Shown piece after piece: positions 1 through 6,861 of a stretch of DNA of 12,968 bases; position 1 is the first letter of the stretch; every line of letters starts with the position of its first letter. The DNA lies in NCBI GenBank assembly GCA_035547055.1, contig DASZVN010000103.1, forward strand, positions 1-12,968, in the 5' to 3' direction. Origin of the DNA: DASZVN01 sp035547055. Lineage in GTDB: Bacteria > Pseudomonadota > Alphaproteobacteria > Rhizobiales > Methylopilaceae. The notes below the pieces were generated by a model that did not search any database, was not told where the DNA came from, and saw only the letters and a list, made by a program, of their open reading frames with translations. The translations under genes and the position numbers were made by a program.

Positions 1-68
1 GCAAGCCCGCACACGCCTGCGCCGACGATCGCAGCGTCGGCGGCGGACGGAAAGGCAGCTTCGTGCAC
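1..68 (-). CDS. thiO: Glycine oxidase ThiO, N-terminal fragment (runs off the window)
   Basis: Only the first 22 or so codons lie in the window. From a GTG at 68-66 the minus strand reads VHEAAFPSAADAAIVGAGVC and then GLA. The stretch AAIVGAGVCG is the beta-alpha-beta FAD-binding GxGxxG motif of DAO-type flavoproteins. ThiO oxidises glycine to the imine used for the thiazole half of thiamine. The assignment rests on this motif together with the TPP riboswitch directly upstream, which in alphaproteobacteria often precedes thiO-S-G-E or thiC-type operons. ThiC itself does not begin with a dinucleotide fold. The start is uncertain: the purine-rich stretch that ends the riboswitch lies about 19 nt before the GTG, and an in-frame CTG lies a few codons further upstream. 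Another FAD-dependent oxidoreductase is possible but less likely. Confidence 0.72.
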   Translation of the reverse strand, partial: MHEAAFPSAADAAIVGAGVCGL

Positions 69-81
69 GTCGTGCGGCAGG

Positions 82-161
82 ACACGCTCCCTTCGCTGGT
101 ACGGACCAGATCAGGTTCGTCGGGTGTAATCTCAGCCGTCCAAGACGGCACCCCGGCGCGT
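82..161 (-). promoter_or_regulatory. TPP (THI-box) riboswitch
   Basis: Read on the minus strand, the segment carries the hallmark thiamine pyrophosphate aptamer blocks in order: GGGGTGCC, the P3 hairpin GCCGTC-TTG-GACGGC, CTGAGATTACACCC, GAACCTGATCTGG, then ACCAGCGAAGGGA. A P1 helix closes it: ACGCGC (161-156) pairs with GCGTGT (87-82), including one G-U pair. TPP binding normally represses expression of the downstream thiamine gene. The GAAGGGAG at the 3' end of the aptamer is also the nearest Shine-Dalgarno-like sequence to the thiO start, so control at translation initiation is plausible (inference). No separate uridine-tract terminator is visible between the aptamer and the coding region. 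Confidence 0.95.
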
Positions 162-322
162 TGGGTGCAAGCTATGTCGTGGCCGGGCGCCACGCAAGAG
201 AGCGACCACTTCGTATGACCGGCCTTCGCGATACGATAGCATTCCCGGCGCGTTGCCACTGATCTCAACGGCCCTAAGACGGCAAGGGGCGCTCGCCAAT
301 TAAGCCAAGCGCCCCCAATCAC
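162..322. other. Intergenic leader between the small ORF and the TPP riboswitch
   Basis: No coding region is convincing here. It should contain the promoter for the riboswitch and thiO transcript on the minus strand, but I cannot place -35/-10 boxes with confidence. Two things stand out. The 12-mer CCCGGCGCGTTG at 152-163, which covers the 5' edge of the riboswitch, recurs at 244-255. A stretch at 262-284 resembles part of the TPP aptamer (see findings). Read on the minus strand, TTGCC and GGCAA flank that stretch and could close a weak stem. Confidence 0.5.
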
Positions 323-400
323 TCAAAGAAGCCGAATAAGAATGGTCAGCATCATGAATGCAATCGCCGGCGGAATGTGAACCAGAAGCGAAATGTCCAT
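323..400 (-). CDS. Predicted 25-residue single-pass membrane peptide
   Basis: The minus strand has ATG at 400-398 preceded by GAGGGGAG with a 3-nt spacer, a strong ribosome binding site, and closes with TGA at 325-323. The peptide starts MDISLLVHIPPAIAF and ends LIRLL. Apart from D2, H8 and R23 it is almost wholly hydrophobic, so it would form one short transmembrane helix with a Pro-Pro kink at residues 10-11. I do not recognise a family; it does not resemble KdpF or CydX. It lies in an AT-richer intergenic stretch behind a palindrome at 464-480. The case for translation is the ribosome binding site plus hydrophobic composition; a chance ORF cannot be excluded. The gene downstream in the same direction is the TPP-controlled thiO. 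Confidence 0.5.
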   Translation of the reverse strand: MDISLLVHIPPAIAFMMLTILIRLL

Positions 401-463
401 GTACTCCCCTCATGCGCTGGTCATTCTCGGAAATATGGCGAACATGAGCACATAGGGAAGGTT

Positions 464-480
464 TAGATCACTATGATCTA
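464..480. promoter_or_regulatory. Perfect inverted repeat, operator-like
   Basis: TAGATCA (464-470), spacer CTA, TGATCTA (474-480) form a perfect 7-bp-arm palindrome. It is followed at once by a second small inverted repeat, GGAG-GTT-CTCC. The site is about 65 nt upstream of the 25-residue peptide gene (minus strand) and about 60 nt beyond the stop of the 122-residue gene. Odd spacing and short arms fit a dimeric regulator site better than a terminator, since no T-tract follows on either strand. A poor -35-like TTGAGG lies nearby on the minus strand, so it could overlap a promoter. Function is inferred only. Confidence 0.4.
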
Positions 481-539
481 GGGAGGTTCTCCTCAAATTC
501 GTCCCACCGGGTTTTTAGGACAATTCCACTCAACCTCTA

Positions 540-908
540 CTATTTCGGAGTGCTTTGCCTAGATAGGCTATAGATTTTCCAATCCTTATGCCACTTATCA
601 AATAGACCCTTATCACATTCGAAGACCAATTGAGTGCCATCCGTTCCGATAAGCAAAAACGTCACCGGCGCAACCATTGATGCAAATCTTGCACCGAGCG
701 CCATCCCTATCGGCCCACCAAGAAAAGCACCCATTGCGCCATAGCTTATTCCATCGCTGGTTTTCATCAAGGGTTTGTCCAATATTTCAATCGAATCTAT
801 CTTTGAAAAATGAAGGTCAACTCGCGAATTTCCCCAGATTGTAATACCATCTCGCCGAAGATTCATCTTCGCGGCCTTCTTGCCATTCACATACATGAAT
901 CCAGGCAT
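540..908 (-). CDS. Hypothetical protein with glycine-zipper segment (122 aa)
   Basis: The product is unrecognised. I chose the ATG at 908-906 because AAGGA lies 9 nt upstream; a GTG at 944 would add 12 residues without a better ribosome binding site. The protein begins MPGFMYVNGKKAAKMNLRRD. Its first half looks like a small beta-rich domain, with pieces such as ITIWGN and VDLHFSKIDSIEI that recall PH-like or SH3-like sheets. Around residues 57-75 there is a Gly/Ala-rich segment, YGAMGAFLGGPIGMALGARF, with glycine-zipper spacing, which suggests membrane insertion or helix packing. A beta strand pair (FLLIGTDGTQLVFECD) and a charged tail follow. No signal peptide is evident. Base composition is clearly more AT-rich than the flanking genes, and codon choice is less G/C-biased, which suggests a different origin. 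Confidence 0.7.
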   Translation of the reverse strand: MPGFMYVNGKKAAKMNLRRDGITIWGNSRVDLHFSKIDSIEILDKPLMKTSDGISYGAMGAFLGGPIGMALGARFASMVAPVTFLLIGTDGTQLVFECDKGLFDKWHKDWKIYSLSRQSTPK

Positions 909-971
909 ATCCTCATTTCCTTTATCTCGGAGTAGATTTATCACGAAATATTTTGGATGTATTGTAGGGAG

Positions 972-1211
972 TCATTCGCGGCTTCGAGGCGCTCTAACGG
1001 TGGGCCTAATAGAATTTACAGGAATTGACCTATTGAGTCGCCTTGCCCCGTCCTTCCACTCCTCGATGGCGTCCCGGACGTTGCGGATCGCCTCCTCAGG
1101 CGTTTCGCCATCCGACATGCAGCCGGGAAGGTCGGGCACGCGGGCGAGAAAGCCGCCGCCGTCCTCGGCGCTCAGCGGCTCGATCGTCACGCGATATTCC
1201 AGGTCGCTCAT
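972..1211 (-). CDS. HicB-family antitoxin-like protein, no adjacent HicA
   Basis: The 79-residue product has the HicB N-terminal partial RNase H-like fold: YRVTIEPLSAEDGGGFLARV, then PDLPGCMSDGETPEEAI and a helix NVRDAIEEWKDGAR. In HicAB systems HicB neutralises the HicA mRNA interferase. No HicA-like ORF (about 60 residues with a double-stranded RNA-binding fold) is visible on either side, and there is no C-terminal DNA-binding domain, so this is probably a solitary HicB-like protein. The ATG at 1211 has GGGGGC upstream and lies 10 nt after the RND pump stop codon, so it is probably co-transcribed with the pump. After about residue 58 the tail (SIPVNSIRPTVRAPRSRE) departs from the usual ending and falls where the base composition turns AT-rich. 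Confidence 0.8.
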   Translation of the reverse strand: MSDLEYRVTIEPLSAEDGGGFLARVPDLPGCMSDGETPEEAIRNVRDAIEEWKDGARRLNRSIPVNSIRPTVRAPRSRE

Positions 1212-1221
1212 TGGCTGCCCC

Positions 1222-4200
1222 CTACTCCGCCGGCGCCCCGTGCTGCGCCGCCTCCTGCGTCCCGTGCCGCGGCTTCGGGGTGCGCCAGGCGATGAGGCGG
1301 TAGAACAGCGGCACGAAGAACATCGCGAGGAAGGTCGCGCCGACCATGCCGCCGATGACGCCGGTACCGATCGAGTGGCGGGCGGCGGCGCCGGCGCCGG
1401 TCGAGACCGCGAGCGGCAGGACGCCGAAGATGAAGGCGAGCGAGGTCATCAGGATCGGGCGGAAGCGGAGCTGCGCCGCCTCGCGTGCGGCGTCGGGCGC
1501 GGTCGCCCCCTCCTCGCGGCGGTGCGCGGCGAACTGCACGATCAGGATGGCGTTCTTGGCCGACAGGCCGATCAGCGTCACCAGGCCGATCTGGAAATAG
1601 ATGTCGTTGTTGATGCCGCGGAGGAAGACTGCCGCCAGCGCCCCGAACAGCGCGAACGGCACCGCGAGCAGCACCGCCACCGGCAGCGACCAGCGCTCGT
1701 AGAGCGCGGCCAGGATCAGGAACGCCATCACGATGCCGAAGATGAAGGCCTGGGTCCCGGTGCCCGAGGTCGAGAGCTCCTGATAGGACGAGCCGGTCCA
1801 GGCGATGGTGTAGCCCGCCGGGAGCGACTGCTCCGCCACCTGCTGCATCACCGCCAGCGCCTGGCCCGACGAATAGCCCGGCGCCGGATTGCCCATGATG
1901 TGGGCGGCGGTGAAGCCGTTGAAGCGGTCGATCTGGTCGGGGCCGACGATGCGCTTGACCTCGACCAGCGCGTTCAGAGGGATCATGCGGCCGTTGTTCG
2001 AGCGGACGAACACCTGCTTGAGGTCGTCGGGCGACTCGCGGAAGTTCGCCACCGACTGCAGCAGAACCTGATAGTTCCGCCCGAACATCGTGAAATCGTT
2101 GACGTAAAGGCTGCCGAAGGTGCTCGTCATCGTGTCGAACACGCTCGACACCGGCACGCCGAGCGCCTTCGCCTTGTCGCGGTCGACGGTGACCTTGTAC
2201 TGCGGCACGCCGGCATCGAAGGTGGTGCGGACGCCCGACAGCTCGGGCCGCTTCGCCGCCGCGGCGAGGAGCTGGTTGGTCGCCGCGACCAATGCCGCGG
2301 TGGTGCCGCCGGTGCGGTCCTGGACATAGGCCTCGAAGCCGCCGGTGGTCGACAGGCCGAAGATCGGCGGCGGATTGAAGGCGAGGAACAGCGCGTCCTT
2401 GATGCCGGCGTTCATGCCCATCAGCGGGCCCGGCAGGACGCGGGTGTCCCAGGCCGGATTGGAGCGCTGGGACCAGTCCTTGAGCTGCACGAACACGGCG
2501 CCGGCGCTCGATTTCTGCGCCCCCGCCAGGAGGTCGAAGCCGGCGAAGCTCAGCACGTCCTTCACCGCCGGGTGGTGCAGCACGTTCTTCGTCACCTGTG
2601 CCACCGCCGCCTTGGTGCGGTCGAGCGAGGCGGCCGGCGGCAGGATGACGACGCCGAACACGATGCCCTGGTCCTCGTCGGGCACGAGGCTCGAGGGCAC
2701 CTTTTCGCCGAGCCAGACCGTCGCGCCGATCATGATCGCGACCAGCGCGACCGCGACGGCGGCGTGGCGCAGCGCGAGGCGGACGCCGGCCGAATAGCCG
2801 GCGGTCAGGCGGGCGAAGAAGCGGTTGAACAGGCGGAACGGCAGCGCCGGCTCGCGGTGGCCGCCGGGCTTCAGGATCAGCGCGCAGAGCGCCGGCGTCA
2901 GCGTCAGCGCGACGAAGCCCGAGATCACCACCGCGATGGCGATGGTGACGGCGAACTGGCGGTAGAGCTGGCCGGCGAGGCCGCCGAGGAAGGCCACCGG
3001 CACGAACACCGCGCACAGCACCAGGACGATGGCGACGACCGGCGCCGCCACCTGCTCCATCGACTTGACCGCGGCCGCGCGCGGCGACAGGTGCTCGGTC
3101 GCCATCAGCCGCTCGGTGTTCTCGAGCACGACGATGGCGTCGTCGACCACGATGCCGGTCGCGAGCACCAGCGCGAACAGGGTGAGCAGGTTGATCGAGA
3201 AGCCGAGCGCGTAGAGCCCGGCGAAGGTGCCGACGATCGCGACCGGCACCGCGATCAGCGGGATCAGGGTGGCGCGGACGCTCTGCAGGAAGATGAAGAC
3301 GACCAGCACCACGAGGCAGAGCGCCTCGGCGAAGGTCTGCAGCACCTCGTCGATCGATGCCTGGATGAAGAGCGTCGTATCGAACGGAACGGCGTAGGTG
3401 ATGCCGCTCGGAAAGCGCTGCGCCAGCTCGTCCATCTTGGCCTCGACGGCGTGGATGGTGTTGAGCGCGTTGGCGCCGGGCTGGAGATAGATGCCGATCG
3501 GGACCGTAGGCTCGCCGTTGCGGGTGGCGGCGAAGGAATAGTTCTGGGCGCCGAGCTCAATGGTCGCGACGTCGCGCAGATGCAGCGCCGCGCCGTTGGC
3601 GTCGGAGCGCAGGATGATGTTGCCGAAATCGGCCGCGCTCGGCAGGCGGCCGCCGGTGGTCACCGAATAGGTGAAGGCGAGCGGCTCGTTGTTGGGGTCG
3701 TCGCCGAAGCGGCCGGCGGCGAACTGGGCATTCTGCTCGCGGATCGCCGCGGCGACGTCGCTCGGCGTGAGATTGTATTCGGCGAGCTTGTCGGGGCGGA
3801 GCCACACCCGCATCGCGTAGTTCGAGGCGCCGAACAGCGAAGCGTCGCCGACGCCCGGCACGCGCTTCAGGTCGTCGATGACGTTGAGGAGCGCGTAGTT
3901 CGAGATGTAGGTCGGGTCGTAGCGCTTGTCGGACGACTGCATCGTCACCAGCGCCAGGATCGAGGTCGAGCGCTTGACCACGGTCACGCCGAGGCGCGTC
4001 ACGTCCTGCGGCAGGCTCGGCTCGGCGCGGGCGACGCGGTTCGAGACGTTGATGGTCGCCTGGTCGGGGTCGGTGCCGATCTCGAAGGTGATCGTCAGCC
4101 GCATCGTGCCGCCGGAGCTCGACGACTGCATGTAGAGCATGTCGTCGACGCCGTTGATCTGCTGCTCCAGCGGCGCGGCGACGGTGGTGGCGATGGTGTC

Positions 4201-4365
4201 GGCGTCGGCGCCGGGATAGGTCGCGGTGACGACGACCTGGGGCGGCACGATGTCGGGGTATTGCGCGACCGGCAGGACGCGGAGCGACAGCACGCCGGCC
4301 AGCACGATCACGATGGCGATGACCGACGAGAGGACCGGACGGTCGATGAAGAACCGGAAGTTCAT
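1222..4365 (-). CDS. RND multidrug efflux transporter, HAE1 family (inner-membrane pump)
   Basis: At 1047 residues this matches the AcrB/MexB/MexF length. It begins MNFRFFIDRPVLSSV, the conserved N-terminal helix of HAE1 pumps. Porter-domain hallmarks follow: PGADADTIATTVAAPLEQ at about 51-68, and a G-loop region near 672-680. The proton-relay residues are present: D408 and D409 in VVDDAIVVLEN (TM4), K937 in GLSAKNAILIV (TM10), and R967 and T974 in LRFRPILMTSLAF (TM11), aligned by eye with AcrB D407/D408, K940, R971 and T978. It would export drugs or other amphiphiles from periplasm and inner leaflet using proton influx, as a trimer with the adaptor encoded just upstream. Its ATG shares one base with the adaptor stop (TGATG at 4367-4363), which indicates translational coupling. 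Substrate cannot be read from the sequence. Confidence 0.96.
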   Translation of the reverse strand: MNFRFFIDRPVLSSVIAIVIVLAGVLSLRVLPVAQYPDIVPPQVVVTATYPGADADTIATTVAAPLEQQINGVDDMLYMQSSSSGGTMRLTITFEIGTDPDQATINVSNRVARAEPSLPQDVTRLGVTVVKRSTSILALVTMQSSDKRYDPTYISNYALLNVIDDLKRVPGVGDASLFGASNYAMRVWLRPDKLAEYNLTPSDVAAAIREQNAQFAAGRFGDDPNNEPLAFTYSVTTGGRLPSAADFGNIILRSDANGAALHLRDVATIELGAQNYSFAATRNGEPTVPIGIYLQPGANALNTIHAVEAKMDELAQRFPSGITYAVPFDTTLFIQASIDEVLQTFAEALCLVVLVVFIFLQSVRATLIPLIAVPVAIVGTFAGLYALGFSINLLTLFALVLATGIVVDDAIVVLENTERLMATEHLSPRAAAVKSMEQVAAPVVAIVLVLCAVFVPVAFLGGLAGQLYRQFAVTIAIAVVISGFVALTLTPALCALILKPGGHREPALPFRLFNRFFARLTAGYSAGVRLALRHAAVAVALVAIMIGATVWLGEKVPSSLVPDEDQGIVFGVVILPPAASLDRTKAAVAQVTKNVLHHPAVKDVLSFAGFDLLAGAQKSSAGAVFVQLKDWSQRSNPAWDTRVLPGPLMGMNAGIKDALFLAFNPPPIFGLSTTGGFEAYVQDRTGGTTAALVAATNQLLAAAAKRPELSGVRTTFDAGVPQYKVTVDRDKAKALGVPVSSVFDTMTSTFGSLYVNDFTMFGRNYQVLLQSVANFRESPDDLKQVFVRSNNGRMIPLNALVEVKRIVGPDQIDRFNGFTAAHIMGNPAPGYSSGQALAVMQQVAEQSLPAGYTIAWTGSSYQELSTSGTGTQAFIFGIVMAFLILAALYERWSLPVAVLLAVPFALFGALAAVFLRGINNDIYFQIGLVTLIGLSAKNAILIVQFAAHRREEGATAPDAAREAAQLRFRPILMTSLAFIFGVLPLAVSTGAGAAARHSIGTGVIGGMVGATFLAMFFVPLFYRLIAWRTPKPRHGTQEAAQHGAPAE

Positions 4366-5669
4366 CAGCGTGCGTCCGCGGCGCGGGTCTCCCCGCCCCG
4401 CGCGGGAGCCGCGGCGGGCGGCTTGCCGCCTGCCTTGGCCGGAGCCGGGCCGGCGCCCGGCGCGGCCTGGGGCTCGGCAGCGGCGGCACGGCTCGGCGGG
4501 GTTGCGATCGGCTTGACGTCGGCCGGGTTCGCAAACGTCGTGTCGATCGCGACGGGCGCGCCCGGCCGGACCTTGACGACGCCCGCGACGACGATGGTGT
4601 CGCCGGCGCCGAGGCCCTTGGTGACGAGCCAGCCGGCGTCGGTCTGGCGGCCGAGCACGATCGGGCGCACCGCCGCCTTGCCGTCCTTGACGGCATAGAC
4701 GAAGGCTCCCTGGGCGCCTTGCATCACCGCCTTGTCGGGCACGACGACCGCGCTCTGGAGCACGATGCCGCCGACCACGGCCCGGACGAACTGGCCCGGG
4801 ATCAGGCGATGACCCGGGTTGGGCACGATGGCGCGGGCCGGGATGGTGCCGGTCTGCTGGTCCACGGTCGAGCCGGTGAAGTCGACATGGCCCTCCTGCG
4901 GAAAAACAGTCCCGTCGCCGAGCACGAGCTTGACCGGCAGCGGGCCCGCCTTGGCCAGCTTGGCGGCGCCGCTGTCGAGAAAGCGGCGGACCTCGTTCAG
5001 CTCGGTCTCGGTGAAGGCGAAATTCACGTAGACCGGGTCGAGCTGGGTGATGCTGGTCAGAAGGCTGTCGTTCTGTCCGGTGCCGACGAGGCTGCCGTCG
5101 GGCATCACATGGGTGCTGGTGACGCCGTCGACCGGAGCCTTGACCGTGGTGTAGCCGAGATTGATCTCGGCGGTCTGGAGCTGCGCCCTGGCGCCGGCGA
5201 GCGTCGCCTTCGCAGTCTCGACCGCGGAAAGGGAATCGTCGCGGGTCTTCTCGCTCGCGATCTTCTGCGCAAAGAGCGCGCTGTTGCGGGCGAGGTCGCG
5301 CTGGGCCTGGTCGAGCTGGGCCTGCGCCAGCGCCACCTGGGCCTTGGCCTTGGCGAGATCGGCCTGGTAGGGCGCCGGGTCGATCCGGAACAGCACGTCG
5401 CCGGCCTTGACGCTGCCACCCTCGACATAGTCGCGCTCGACCAGGATGCCGCTGACCCGCGCGCGCACCTCGACCTCGCGGAAGGCGGCGACCCGGCCCG
5501 CATAGGCATAGCTCAGCGGCACCGGGTGCGGCGTGATCGCCAGCGCATCGACATGCGGGGGCGGCGGCGCGGGCGGCGCCTTCTGGGCCTGGCTCTTGCT
5601 GTCGCAGGCTGCGAGCAGCGGCGCCAGCGCCAAGAGCGCCAGCCCGGACAGAACGATGATCTTCCGCAT
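4365..5669 (-). CDS. RND efflux periplasmic adaptor (membrane fusion protein), lipoprotein
   Basis: The product has 434 residues. It starts MRKIIVLSGLALLALAPLLA and reaches a lipobox LLAAC with acylated Cys22; Asp23 at position +2 fits retention in the inner membrane. It then shows the AcrA/MexA order: a first beta strand set (HPVPLSYAYAGRVAAFREVE), a lipoyl half-motif (ARVSGILVERDYVEGGSVKAG), a long alpha-hairpin rich in Ala/Gln/Leu with LAQAQLDQAQRDLARN, the second lipoyl half (APVDGVTSTHVMPDGSLV), and beta-barrel and membrane-proximal domains (DFTGSTVDQQTGTIPARAIV). The last 45 or so residues are an Ala/Pro-rich low-complexity tail. It bridges the pump to an outer-membrane channel; no TolC/OprM-like gene is in the window, so that channel is encoded elsewhere or shared. 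Confidence 0.95.
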   Translation of the reverse strand: MRKIIVLSGLALLALAPLLAACDSKSQAQKAPPAPPPPHVDALAITPHPVPLSYAYAGRVAAFREVEVRARVSGILVERDYVEGGSVKAGDVLFRIDPAPYQADLAKAKAQVALAQAQLDQAQRDLARNSALFAQKIASEKTRDDSLSAVETAKATLAGARAQLQTAEINLGYTTVKAPVDGVTSTHVMPDGSLVGTGQNDSLLTSITQLDPVYVNFAFTETELNEVRRFLDSGAAKLAKAGPLPVKLVLGDGTVFPQEGHVDFTGSTVDQQTGTIPARAIVPNPGHRLIPGQFVRAVVGGIVLQSAVVVPDKAVMQGAQGAFVYAVKDGKAAVRPIVLGRQTDAGWLVTKGLGAGDTIVVAGVVKVRPGAPVAIDTTFANPADVKPIATPPSRAAAAEPQAAPGAGPAPAKAGGKPPAAAPARGGETRAADAR

Positions 5670-5749
5670 TGCCGCACTCGCGTGAGGGGCGGAACCTAGT
5701 GACTGGGCCTCGCGGAATCAACCGGCGAGCGCGGCCCTGCCCCACGCCG

Positions 5750-6784
5750 CTACCCGCCGGGATCGACTGAGGTCACTTCGTAGCCGGCCTCCTGGAAACG
5801 CCGGGCGAGCCCCTGCTCGCCCGCAATGTGCGCGGCGCCGACCGCGATGAAGGCGCCGCCCTTCTCGACCAGCGGCAGGGCGCGGCGGTAGAGCCGCGCC
5901 GTGCGGCGGTCGAGCAGGCGGTCGACGAAGGCAGCCGGCGGGGCCGAGACGGCGAGGCCCGGCCACAGGATCGGGCCCCGGCTCCAGACCAGGAGCGCGC
6001 CGAGATCGCCGGCGAGATAGCGCCCGACCGCGGTCTCGACCGCATCGGCGCCGAAGCCGGCGGAGGTGATCGTGGCGCGGAGGAGCTGCTGCTCGTCCGC
6101 TGCCGGGAGGCCGCCGACGGCTTCGATCTGCTCGTCGAAAGTCTCGAGACCGACCACCGGTACGCCGCGCTCGCGCGCCGACCGCGCCAGCGCCGCGTCG
6201 AGGAAATCGCCGCGGCCGGGCGCCGCGGCCGCGCAGCGCGGCAGGTCGAGCGCCAGCGCCAGCACCTCGGGCTTCAGCAGCCGCGCCGCCGCCGCCGGCA
6301 GCCCGTCGGCCACGACCACCCGCTCGAGCCGCGCGAACTCGGCGGGATCGAGCAGCCGGTCGGGCCGGTCGGTGGCCGCGGCACGGAGCACCGGGGTATC
6401 GAGCCCGACATGGACCGGCGGCCGCCCGTTGTCGTCGAGCGCGAACTCCAGCGCCAGCACCGCGGACGTCCGCAGCGCCGCCGCGGCGGCGACAGGAACG
6501 GCGAGCCTGCGATCCGACACATGGAGCGTCCCGAACAGGAAGGACGGCCGCGCCCCGGCGCGCGAGACGCGGAACAGCCGCCCCTTGCCGAAAGGCAGGC
6601 GGGCCGCCGCGGCCTCGATCCGCTCGAGCCGCTCGGGAGCATAGAGATGGTAGTAGGCGAAGAGGTCGCGCCCGTAGCAATCGGCGCGCGCCGCCCCGGC
6701 CGGCATCAGCGTGGCCGCGCCAACAATGGCGGCCACGGCCGCGCCAGCGACATTCGCGAAAACACGGGAACCGGCGGTGGCCAT
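5750..6784 (-). CDS. Secreted TraB/GumN (Tiki-like) family protein
   Basis: I use the ATG at 6784 because AAGGGA lies 5 nt upstream; a GTG 24 nt earlier has no such site. The 344-residue product has an N-terminal signal sequence (hydrophobic AAVAAIVGAATLMPAGAARA, cleavage near residue 34). It carries the two GX2H motifs that define the TraB/PrgY/GumN/Tiki fold: GTLH at 85-88 in FLFGTLHVS, and GAAH at 316-319 in AVGAAHIAGEQGL. There is an acidic residue in ALEFALD (E113) and the family's internal block ARERGVPVVGLETFDEQI near 203-220. Eukaryotic Tiki members are metal-dependent proteases; the activity of bacterial GumN-like members is not settled, so protease is an inference. The gene is 77 nt downstream of the barrel protein and 80 nt upstream of the efflux adaptor, same direction. 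Confidence 0.88.
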   Translation of the reverse strand: MATAGSRVFANVAGAAVAAIVGAATLMPAGAARADCYGRDLFAYYHLYAPERLERIEAAAARLPFGKGRLFRVSRAGARPSFLFGTLHVSDRRLAVPVAAAAALRTSAVLALEFALDDNGRPPVHVGLDTPVLRAAATDRPDRLLDPAEFARLERVVVADGLPAAAARLLKPEVLALALDLPRCAAAAPGRGDFLDAALARSARERGVPVVGLETFDEQIEAVGGLPAADEQQLLRATITSAGFGADAVETAVGRYLAGDLGALLVWSRGPILWPGLAVSAPPAAFVDRLLDRRTARLYRRALPLVEKGGAFIAVGAAHIAGEQGLARRFQEAGYEVTSVDPGG

Positions 6785-6861
6785 CGCTGTCCCTTCGGGC
6801 GGCGGCACGGGCCGGCCGCGCCCGGCCCATCCCGCCCGGGCGCCGGCCCATCAAGCGCGGT
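6785..6861 (-). other. Short GC-rich spacer with a possible hairpin
   Basis: The spacer lies between the barrel gene stop and the TraB-like gene start. It contains GGGCCG-gccgcgc-CGGCCC (about 6810-6828), which could fold as a 6-bp GC stem, but no T-tract follows on the minus strand, so it is at best a weak or attenuating structure. The short words CGGCCCATC and GCCCGG recur within the spacer. Confidence 0.3.

Noticed and set aside
944..1230. Possible complete HicAB toxin-antitoxin pair
   Set aside because: No HicA-like ORF is present on either side or strand; only the HicB-like part can be supported.
880..4698. Very long plus-strand open frame (over 1200 codons) opposite the efflux genes
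   Set aside because: It is antisense to the RND pump and its adaptor; the product is Arg/Asp/His/Gly-rich low-complexity sequence typical of the reverse frame of GC-rich genes, with no domain.
4366..5745. N-terminal extension of the RND pump giving a protein of about 1500 residues
   Set aside because: The extra 460 residues lie in the wrong frame of the adaptor gene and are Arg/Gly-rich; the true pump start is the ATG at 4365, where the conserved MNFRFFIDRP begins.
6810..6828. Intrinsic terminator between the barrel and TraB-like genes
   Set aside because: A GC stem exists but there is no U-tract; such stems are frequent by chance at this GC content.
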